Origin: Chryseobacterium herbae | GTDB lineage: Bacteria > Bacteroidota > Bacteroidia > Flavobacteriales > Weeksellaceae | Assembly: GCF_025154075.1 (NCBI RefSeq) | Contig: NZ_JAOAMU010000005.1 | Coordinates: forward strand, 62,001-126,000 | DNA: 64,000 nucleotides | Direction: 5' to 3' | In this document: positions 53,141 through 60,146 of the stretch, one piece after another | How the letters are laid out: each line of letters opens with the position of its first letter | How positions within the stretch are numbered: the first letter of the stretch is position 1 | The notes under the pieces: generated by a model | The model's input: the letters and a program-made list of their open reading frames with translations, nothing else | Database searches by the model: none | What the model was told of the DNA's origin: nothing | Made by a program: the position numbers and the translations under genes

Positions 53141-53770
53141 TTATAGGTCTAAATAAAGTATTTTAATAAATAACTGATGTCCATCTTTCTCCCAGATATC
53201 AAACATCCCTTCCTTGGTTGACTTTGATCCTCTTACATAATCTTTCCCGATATTCAGGATATTCAGAAGGATGTATTCGTCTCCTACGGAATTCACCAGA
53301 TAGGCCGTTTTTTCAGAAGTTCCGTCTCCGGAATTCTTCATGCCTTCCGTCAATGAACGGAACTGGTTCAGGTGATGGATGAAATTGCTCCCGTCTTTCT
53401 GAGAATCATATGCCCTGAGAAGGACAAGAAGGATATCCAGATTCGTAGGATCTTGATTATAGAGAACCTTTCCCTGCTTGATGCATTCTTCAAAATTACT
53501 TTCTTTAAAAGCATCCGCAAGACTCTTAAACCGGTCATCAGACGTCGAAATTTTATCATTTCTGAAGTTTCTGCCATAGTACAGGTACTGGGCTTCAATG
53601 CTGTCCAGAGATTTCGGATATCCTTTGTATTTAAAAATCAGTTTCTCGTAATTGTAGGGAGAATCCTTTTTTGTAAGGCTTTTTTCAATGTCTTTCAAAT
53701 CAACTTTCGATTTCTGGCTGAATCCAAAAACCGAAAACAAAACGAATAACAGGAAAAAGTGACACTTCAT
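53141..53770 (-). CDS. DUF4919 exported protein
   Basis: A 209-residue exported protein of DUF4919, with signal MKCHFFLLFVLFSVFGFSQ. Family features: SPYNYEKLIFKYKGYPKSLDSIEAQYLYYG near residue 38 and a helical region DRFKSLADAFKESNFEECIKQGKVLYNQDPTNLDILLVLLRAY that looks like a TPR. Shares one base with the hflX stop (TAATG), so it is coupled to hflX. Function unknown. Confidence 0.75.
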   Translation of the reverse strand: MKCHFFLLFVLFSVFGFSQKSKVDLKDIEKSLTKKDSPYNYEKLIFKYKGYPKSLDSIEAQYLYYGRNFRNDKISTSDDRFKSLADAFKESNFEECIKQGKVLYNQDPTNLDILLVLLRAYDSQKDGSNFIHHLNQFRSLTEGMKNSGDGTSEKTAYLVNSVGDEYILLNILNIGKDYVRGSKSTKEGMFDIWEKDGHQLFIKILYLDL

Positions 53771-54996
53771 TAATCGTTGTTTTCTTCTACCTCGTCGTTG
53801 TCGAAATATTCGAAAAGGAAATCATTGTATGGGAATCTGGAGATATGAATCTTCATCACCTCATCGTAGATCATTTTTTTCATTTCCGGGAAATTTTCTT
53901 TCGTCAGGGCCGAGATGAAAACTGTAGGATATTTAGATTTACCCATCCATGTTTTAGTCCATTCCTCTAAAGAAACATTCTTTTTCGTAGATGGCGTAAG
54001 GTCATCCTCATCTTTTTTATCGTAGCTGAAATCATCGATTTTATTGAACACCATGATCATCGGTTTCTGATGAGCATCGATCTCCATTAAAATATTATTC
54101 ACAGATTCTACCTGGTCTTCAAAGCTTTCATGGGAAATATCCACCACATGAATGAGCAGATCCGCCTCGCGAACCTCATCCAAAGTAGATTTAAAAGATT
54201 CTACAAGCTGAGTCGGAAGTTTTCTGATAAATCCTACCGTATCCGTAAGCAGGAACGGTAAATTTCCGATCACCACTTTTCTTACCGTAGTATCCAGCGT
54301 CGCAAATAATTTGTTCTCTGCAAAAACGTCGGACTTTGAAAGGGCATTCATCAGCGTAGATTTTCCTACGTTGGTATACCCTACCAAAGCTGCACGCACC
54401 ACTTTTCCGCGGTTGTTACGCTGGGTAGCCATCTGTCTGTCGATGGTTTTGAGTTTATCTTTTAACAGGGAAATTCTGTCACGAATGATACGACGGTCAG
54501 TTTCAATCTCCGTTTCTCCGGGACCTCTCATCCCGATTCCCCCTTTCTGACGCTCCAAGTGAGTCCACATCCTTGTCAGACGTGGTAAAAGATATTGGTA
54601 TTGGGCCAGTTCTACCTGAGTTCTCGCATAGGAAGTCTGTGCTCTCTGTGCAAAAATATCGAGGATCAAATTGGTTCTGTCCAGAATTTTTACTTCTATT
54701 TCTCTTTCAAGGTTTTTAAGCTGGGAAGGAGATAATTCGTCATCAAAAATGACTGTTCCGATCTCGTTTTCCTTTACATATTCTTTTATTTCCTGAGCTT
54801 TTCCACTTCCGATAAAAGTTTTGGAATCCGGCTGGGTTAATTTTTGTGTAAATCGTTTATGGACCGTTGCACCTGCTGTGAACGCCAAAAACTCCAATTC
54901 ATCCATATATTCCGTAAGCTTGTCTTCATCCTGATTTTGGGTGACAACCCCTACCAAAATAGCCTTCTCGTAATGATGTTCTTTCTTATCTAGCAT
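53770..54996 (-). CDS. hflX: Ribosome-associated GTPase HflX
   Basis: A 408-residue GTPase that splits stalled or hibernating ribosomes. The start was put at the ATG of MLDKKEHHYEKAILVG; the longer frame adds an unlikely 13 residues. The N-terminal HflX domain includes the GGIGMRGPGETEIETDRR block (152-169); the G domain has G1 at 206-214 (GYTNVGKST), G3 DTVGF and G4 NKID. An acidic tail (FDNDEVEENND) ends it. It leads a two-gene unit with a DUF4919 gene. Confidence 0.95.
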   Translation of the reverse strand: MLDKKEHHYEKAILVGVVTQNQDEDKLTEYMDELEFLAFTAGATVHKRFTQKLTQPDSKTFIGSGKAQEIKEYVKENEIGTVIFDDELSPSQLKNLEREIEVKILDRTNLILDIFAQRAQTSYARTQVELAQYQYLLPRLTRMWTHLERQKGGIGMRGPGETEIETDRRIIRDRISLLKDKLKTIDRQMATQRNNRGKVVRAALVGYTNVGKSTLMNALSKSDVFAENKLFATLDTTVRKVVIGNLPFLLTDTVGFIRKLPTQLVESFKSTLDEVREADLLIHVVDISHESFEDQVESVNNILMEIDAHQKPMIMVFNKIDDFSYDKKDEDDLTPSTKKNVSLEEWTKTWMGKSKYPTVFISALTKENFPEMKKMIYDEVMKIHISRFPYNDFLFEYFDNDEVEENND

Positions 54997-55200
54997 TAAT
55001 TTCTGTCTATGTTTGTGATTTTCACAAGATACCAATTTTCAGGAAAAAAAACAAAATCAATTTTAAGTATTCCCCATTTTTTAATGTTAATTTAAGTTTA
55101 CAATAACTTTCTTTTGCAAAAAATCAATAACTTTATAAAGCTGATTTATAATTGATAAACATAAAAAATTGTAAATCTTATAAAAACTAACATCCAAATC

Positions 55201-55908
55201 ATGATTACGCGTATTAACTGTATGATCATTGATGATGATGAACTGGACAGACTGGTTCTTCAGCATCACATCAGACAATATGACAACATAGAAATTATTG
55301 CGTCTTTTAATTCGGCGGAAAAGGCTGTTCCCTATCTGGAGTTCCCGATAGATCTTCTGATCTGCGAAACCCGGCTTTCCGGCATGAGCGGTCTGGATTT
55401 CAGGAAACTGGCTCATAAAATCCCAGCCTGCATCTTTGTAAGTTCCCACGCAGAAATGGCTGCAGAAGCTTTTGAAATTGATGCCCTTGACTTCGTCACA
55501 AAACCTCTTAAACCCGAACGTTTTCACACTTCAATGCAGAAAGTCTTCCATTTTTTTGAAACAAAAGAAAAATGTGACTGCTTCGATGCTCTTCTTGGTG
55601 AAAATTGTATCAAAATAAAAGAAGGTGGCCATATTTCTCAGATCAAGCTTACTGACATTCTCTACCTTGAAGCCCTAAAAGATTACACCCTACTCGTTAC
55701 TCATGATAAGAAACACTGCATCCTGGATTCCCTGGGAAATCTGCTCCATAAAAGCTTTTTCGACTCCTTTGTAAGGATACACCGCAGCTATGCCGTCCCC
55801 CTTCATTTCATCCGCGGAAAAAACAGCCATGAAATTGAACTGATCCATCAGATTAAGCTTCCTATAGGCAGAACTTACAAAGAAAGCCTCTCTTTTCTCG
55901 ATCCTTAA
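55201..55908 (+). CDS. LytTR response regulator with Glu at phospho-site
   Basis: A 235-residue response regulator with an N-terminal receiver (1-120) and a C-terminal LytTR DNA-binding domain (about 135-235; IKLTDILYLEALKDYTLL, SFVRIHRSYAVP, LPIGRTYK). The receiver keeps the acidic pocket D11-D13, S82 and K101 but has E56 in LICETRLSGMSG where the phospho-acceptor Asp is expected. It may thus be phosphorylation-independent or locked active. No histidine kinase lies nearby. It is immediately upstream of a predicted LytTR operator and a secreted-protein cluster, which it most likely controls. Confidence 0.88.
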   Translation: MITRINCMIIDDDELDRLVLQHHIRQYDNIEIIASFNSAEKAVPYLEFPIDLLICETRLSGMSGLDFRKLAHKIPACIFVSSHAEMAAEAFEIDALDFVTKPLKPERFHTSMQKVFHFFETKEKCDCFDALLGENCIKIKEGGHISQIKLTDILYLEALKDYTLLVTHDKKHCILDSLGNLLHKSFFDSFVRIHRSYAVPLHFIRGKNSHEIELIHQIKLPIGRTYKESLSFLDP

Positions 55909-55939
55909 CCCCTGAATACCAACATTTTTGCAACAAAGT

Positions 55940-55968
55940 GCCGTTGGTCGATTTTTTTTACCGTTAGT
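55940..55968 (+). promoter_or_regulatory. Predicted LytTR operator, paired direct repeats
   Basis: Two 9-mers, GCCGTTGGT (55940-55948) and ACCGTTAGT (55960-55968), fit the known LytTR consensus [TA][AC][CA]GTTN[AG][TG]; the second matches all positions, the first all but one. Their 11-base spacer lies inside the 10-13 range, so they face the same side of the helix (20-base period). They lie between the regulator gene and the secreted-protein genes. Confidence 0.72.
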
Positions 55969-56068
55969 CTATTTTCCTCCTATCCGGTTGTGATATGTGG
56001 TAATTTAGTGTCTACAAATTTTCTTTTGAAAACTTGGAAAACCAATTAATAACCACAAAACCATTTAC

Positions 56069-56551
56069 ATGAAAAGAACATCTATTCACTGCTTCTTTCT
56101 CATCCTGTTCTCCTTTTCCGTCAGTATGTTACAAGCCCAATCTGTGGTGCTGGCTACGGGAACAAATGCATCGGGAAGCAACGGCTCGGTTTCTTACAGT
56201 GTCGGCCAAACCACCTATCTGTACAAGGGGATCAATTCCCAGGTAACGGAAGGGGTACAACAGGCCTACGAAATCACGACACTCTCTGCCAGTGAAACCG
56301 CATCAAAGCAAGAAGGCATTCTACTCTATCCTAATCCTGTCAGAGATTATCTGTACATCGATTTTAATTCAGCTCCGTACAAAGGATCCGAATACCAGGT
56401 GTTCGATGCTCAGGGTAAGCTGATCAAAAAGGACATGATCTCACAGTCAAAATCCGAACTCGATTTTTCCTCTCTTCCTTCGGCAGTATATATTATCCGG
56501 ATCAATCAGAGTGGAGAAAACCTAAAAACATTTAAAGTCATAAAAAAATAA
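56069..56551 (+). CDS. Small T9SS-sorted protein
   Basis: A 160-residue secreted protein: Sec signal MKRTSIHCFFLILFSFSVSMLQAQ, a short beta-rich passenger (VVLATGTNASGSNGSVSYSVGQTTY), and a type A T9SS sorting domain (LLYPNPVRDYLYIDF, FDAQGKLIKKD, LPSAVYIIRI, FKVIKK). Such small proteins often precede large surface proteins in Bacteroidota. It is the first gene after the LytTR operator and lies 4 bases before the next gene, thus in one operon. Confidence 0.82.
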   Translation: MKRTSIHCFFLILFSFSVSMLQAQSVVLATGTNASGSNGSVSYSVGQTTYLYKGINSQVTEGVQQAYEITTLSASETASKQEGILLYPNPVRDYLYIDFNSAPYKGSEYQVFDAQGKLIKKDMISQSKSELDFSSLPSAVYIIRINQSGENLKTFKVIKK

Positions 56552-56555
56552 CGCC

Positions 56556-59078
56556 ATGAAAAAAATATTACTCTCGCTGGGGATCATGCTGGGTCTCTTT
56601 ATGGGGCATGCACAGGCTCCGGAAAAAATGAGCTACCAGGCTATCATGAGAAACGGATCCGGCCAGCTTCTGGTCAATCAAAATATCGCTGTTAAAGTAA
56701 GTGTGTTACAGGGCTCTCCTGCCGGGACACTGGTCTATTCTGAAAGATTAACCGGACTTACCAACGCGAATGGACTTATCAGCATGGAAATAGGAACAGG
56801 GACGGTGCTTTCCGGAACATTTTCTACCATTAACTGGCCTTCAGGCAGCTATTATCTAAAAACAGAAACTGATCCGGCCGGTGGTACGAACTACACCATA
56901 GCAGGAACAAGCCAACTATTAAGTGTGCCTTATGCTATGTACGCCAAATCTGCAGGCGGAACCGGTGGAACCTTTGCCATCCCCTACACTAATACGGTCA
57001 ACAATGCTTCCACTCTATTCTCCCTTACCAATGACGGGGATGGAACTTCTGTGGAAGGCATCAGCAATACAACATCTTCCAGCATAGCTGCTGTACGTGG
57101 AATTGTAAATAATGTAGCACCGGGAGGATTCTCCAGTGCAGTAAGAGGTATCAATAACGGAACCGGCGGACTTGGAATAGGAATCTGGGGAAGCCAGGCC
57201 GGAAGCGGATGGGGAATATATGGAGTGACTCCTACAGGTCTTGGAGTTTACGGAAATTCGTCAGGTTCCGGAACAGGTGTTTACGCCAACAGTAATACCG
57301 GAACAGGTCTTACTGCTACCAGTAACAATGGAATTGCAGCCAGCCTATCTATTTTCAACAATGCCAACAGTAATAATGTGCTTAATGCCAATACGCTTGG
57401 AAACGGAACAGTCATCAATGTTTCCTCATCAGGAAACGGCACAGGGGTTTTCAGTTCAACAGGAAGCGGATTTGCGGTACATGGTATCACAAGTGCACAG
57501 ACTTCAGCAGGTATTATCGGAGACAATACCGGAGCCGGTGAAGCGGTAGTGGGTAGAACAACCAGTGATATTGCCGGAGCAGTAGTAGGAAGAAACGATG
57601 GTGGAGGTTATGGGGTAAGAGGTTTTATCTCTACAAATACTACAGGAACAGCTGTCGGGGTTTTAGGACAGGTAGGATCGAATAACAGTAAAGGACGTGC
57701 TGGGCGTTTTGAAAATTTTAATGCTTCCAATGAACTCAATAATGTATTTGAAGTGGAAACCAACGGTAACGGAAATATTCCGGATAACACTCAGGGTAAT
57801 GCTGCTTCTTTCTTAGTTGATAATACCAACAGTGTCGGAGCAGCGGTAAGAGGTGAAGTAAATACTATTTTCGGAAACTTCGGTGCCGCAGCTATTTTTG
57901 GGATTTCTTCAGGAACAGGAGGTCGCGCAGGATTATTCTATGCGTCAAATCCTTCCGGAAACGGAGCTGCATTAATTTCTTTAACTGATGGAAACGGAAA
58001 TGCCATCACCGCCAATGCCGGTAAAGACGGAAACGGTGTTGAAACCAATATCGACGGTGCAGGAAATGCTCTTTATGCATGGGTGCCAACTTTTGCTACA
58101 GGCCGGGCTGGAAAGTTTAATATCTTCAATGACGCCAATACGAGCGATGTAATAACGGTAACCACTGTGGGTAACGGTACTGCCGGAAACTTTAAGGTTG
58201 ACCGGGTAACTGGTACCTCTCCCGCTGTAAAAGGAGAAGTAAATTCACAATTTTCCAATTTTGGAACTGCCGGGATCTACGGTATTTCTTCAGGAACCGG
58301 TGGTTTTGCCGGATTATTTCACGCCAGCAACCCGGCTGGAAACGGTCCTGCCCTGATCGCTATCGCTGACGGTAATGGCAATGGTATAACAGCTAATGCC
58401 ACAAACACAGGAGATGGTATAGAAACCACTGCAGACGGAACAGGAAACGCAATTTTTGCATGGACTCCTAATTTCAGTAATGGTAAAGCGGCAAGGTTTG
58501 TTAATTTTAATGATGCCAACACGAATGCTGTGCTTACTGTGGAAACGCACAGTACTGGTAATTTGGCCATATTTAAGTCCGGAACTCCGGGAACAGTCAA
58601 TGTCGCGAGAATCAATTCTGCAGGACGTGGATTTTTCAATGGAGGAACCCAAAGCAGTGGAGCCGACGTTGCTGAAGCATTTGATGTAGAAGGCCATACT
58701 TCGGAATATGAACCGGGAGATATCTTAATCATCTCAACAGATTCCGACCGTACCGTAGAAAAATCATCAAAACCCTATTCTACGCTTGTTGCCGGAGTTT
58801 ATGCAACAAAACCGGGTGTTCTTTTAACGGAAGAAAATATAGATTCTGAATTAACAGGAAAAGTTCCGATGGGTGTCATCGGCGTCATTCCTACGAAAGT
58901 CTGTCTGGAAGGCGGAAAAATTAAGAGAGGAGATCTTTTGGTGACCTCTTCAATATCCGGAACTGCCATGAAAGCAAATCCCAAAAAGGTAAAAATCGGC
59001 CAGGTGATAGGAAAAGCACTTCAGGATTATGACCAAAACTCGGTTGGTAAAATTAAAGTACTGGTAAACATTAAATAA
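56556..59078 (+). CDS. Large repeat-containing surface/tail-fibre-like protein
   Basis: An 840-residue exported protein. Signal MKKILLSLGIMLGLFMGHAQ; residues 22-130 form a known Bacteroidota N-terminal module (APEKMSYQAIMRNGSG...LLSVPYAMYAKSA). Residues about 140-690 are Gly/Asn/Thr-rich beta repeats, including two clear copies 127 residues apart (GEVNTIFGNFGAAAI... near 433 and GEVNSQFSNFGTAGI... near 560), with ISSGTGG, ASNP.GNG and NDANT. Residues about 700-840 form a distinct domain (SSGADVAEAFDVEG ... EPGDILIIS ... VAGVYATKPG ... KRGDLLVTSS) like those that end tail-fibre-type proteins. It lacks a T9SS tail. Confidence 0.75.
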   Translation: MKKILLSLGIMLGLFMGHAQAPEKMSYQAIMRNGSGQLLVNQNIAVKVSVLQGSPAGTLVYSERLTGLTNANGLISMEIGTGTVLSGTFSTINWPSGSYYLKTETDPAGGTNYTIAGTSQLLSVPYAMYAKSAGGTGGTFAIPYTNTVNNASTLFSLTNDGDGTSVEGISNTTSSSIAAVRGIVNNVAPGGFSSAVRGINNGTGGLGIGIWGSQAGSGWGIYGVTPTGLGVYGNSSGSGTGVYANSNTGTGLTATSNNGIAASLSIFNNANSNNVLNANTLGNGTVINVSSSGNGTGVFSSTGSGFAVHGITSAQTSAGIIGDNTGAGEAVVGRTTSDIAGAVVGRNDGGGYGVRGFISTNTTGTAVGVLGQVGSNNSKGRAGRFENFNASNELNNVFEVETNGNGNIPDNTQGNAASFLVDNTNSVGAAVRGEVNTIFGNFGAAAIFGISSGTGGRAGLFYASNPSGNGAALISLTDGNGNAITANAGKDGNGVETNIDGAGNALYAWVPTFATGRAGKFNIFNDANTSDVITVTTVGNGTAGNFKVDRVTGTSPAVKGEVNSQFSNFGTAGIYGISSGTGGFAGLFHASNPAGNGPALIAIADGNGNGITANATNTGDGIETTADGTGNAIFAWTPNFSNGKAARFVNFNDANTNAVLTVETHSTGNLAIFKSGTPGTVNVARINSAGRGFFNGGTQSSGADVAEAFDVEGHTSEYEPGDILIISTDSDRTVEKSSKPYSTLVAGVYATKPGVLLTEENIDSELTGKVPMGVIGVIPTKVCLEGGKIKRGDLLVTSSISGTAMKANPKKVKIGQVIGKALQDYDQNSVGKIKVLVNIK

Positions 59079-59084
59079 AATATC

Positions 59085-59498
59085 ATGAAATCACTATATA
59101 TCATCGCATTTTTAGCATTAAGCGCAAGTGTTTATGCTCAGGAAAATAAGAAAGCTGCCGAACCTGAAGATCAAGCTCAAGTTGTCAAACAGCTTAGGGA
59201 TCAGGAAGCTCAAGTGGCCAAATCGGCTCAGGAAAATGCTCCAAAAAAGCAGACTGTAACTACTCTGGCTTCGGAACAGGGACTTGAAGTGAAGAAGCAG
59301 GAGACAAAACCTCAGGCCGCTCCATCCAATAATTCAGGGAAACTATTGCCCAATACGGCAAGTCTCGCTGAAATTAAAGCTTCAATTTCCAACAGACAGG
59401 CATCACATCCGATTTCTAATAACACAAATAAAAACGTGCAAGGTTTGCCCAATACAGCAACTTTGGAAGAAATAAAAAAAACAATCCCAAAAAACTGA
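59085..59498 (+). CDS. Small exported repeat protein of the secreted cluster
   Basis: A 137-residue exported protein with signal MKSLYIIAFLALSASVYAQ. The mature chain is hydrophilic: coiled-coil-like Q/A/K-rich (about 20-80) followed by two copies of an LPNTA-LAEIKASI / LPNTATLEEIKKTI motif 46 residues apart. No domain recognised. Six bases after the large repeat protein, in the same operon, and followed by the terminator. Confidence 0.6.
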   Translation: MKSLYIIAFLALSASVYAQENKKAAEPEDQAQVVKQLRDQEAQVAKSAQENAPKKQTVTTLASEQGLEVKKQETKPQAAPSNNSGKLLPNTASLAEIKASISNRQASHPISNNTNKNVQGLPNTATLEEIKKTIPKN

Positions 59499-59516
59499 TA
59501 ACCAACCAGATTTCAA

Positions 59517-59546
59517 AAAGAAAGTCCGCCTAGTGCGGACTTTTTA
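59517..59546 (+). terminator. Terminator of LytTR-controlled operon
   Basis: AAAGTCCGC / GCGGACTTT stem with a T run ends the secreted-protein operon. Confidence 0.87.
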
Positions 59547-59625
59547 TATATTATTTATTGAAACCTTTCAAACCTTATAGGTTTCGCTTTCAAAATCTTT
59601 ACTTTATTAATTCAAAACTTCTTCC

Positions 59626-60060
59626 TTAATCCCAATCTGCTGCTACAAATTTCATTACATTTCCGCTGTCATCCGATAAGGTCAGAAAATGTCCTTCTAC
59701 GGAATATTGGGTCATTTTATCGAACTTTTGAATAAATGCGGTTTCCAGATCCATATTCTGGCAGGCTTTCATGGTACTTCCTACTCCTGAAATCTTCAAT
59801 TTTCCTCCGCTTTTAAATTCAGAAGTAAAGAACATTCCGTTGCATCCCATATGAGCACTCCCTTTTATTTTCCCTTTCTCCATTGTCCCTGTCAGATTGA
59901 TTTCTGCTCTGTTTTTAATCAGTTCATCCCTGGAAAATTGACCGAAAGAAACGAGCATCCACTGTCTTTGGAGACTTGGATTTTTTTCCGGGACCACAGA
60001 GCAACTGGCAATGGCTCCGAGAAGTAAAACAGCAAAAAATGATAGGAGTATTTTTTTCAT
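59626..60060 (-). CDS. META domain lipoprotein
   Basis: A 144-residue lipoprotein, signal MKKILLSFFAVLLLGAIASC with C20. I used the ATG giving MKKILLS; two earlier codons are open. The rest is the META (HslJ-like) domain: QRQWMLVSFGQ, GSAHMGCNGMFFTSEF, MTQYSVEGHFLTLSDDSGNVMKF. META proteins such as HslJ are heat-shock or antibiotic-stress linked lipoproteins; the exact role is unknown. Stands alone, divergent from the S46 peptidase gene. Confidence 0.85.
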   Translation of the reverse strand: MKKILLSFFAVLLLGAIASCSVVPEKNPSLQRQWMLVSFGQFSRDELIKNRAEINLTGTMEKGKIKGSAHMGCNGMFFTSEFKSGGKLKISGVGSTMKACQNMDLETAFIQKFDKMTQYSVEGHFLTLSDDSGNVMKFVAADWD

Positions 60061-60146
60061 GCGCATTATCCTTCCATTTTCATACCATTCCGGGACAGAA
60101 TATCGTAAAAATTAGTAAATTAGCGACACAAAAATTATTTTATAAA

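Noticed and set aside
58319..58732. Antisense frames over the repeat region of the large exported protein
   Set aside because: Long open frames on the other strand are a result of the Gly/Asn/Ala-rich codon use; they have no start context or family likeness.
59976..60146. A longer start for the S46 peptidase, 57 codons upstream
   Set aside because: The extension runs antisense through the META lipoprotein gene and would bury the signal peptide; the chosen ATG yields a clean one.
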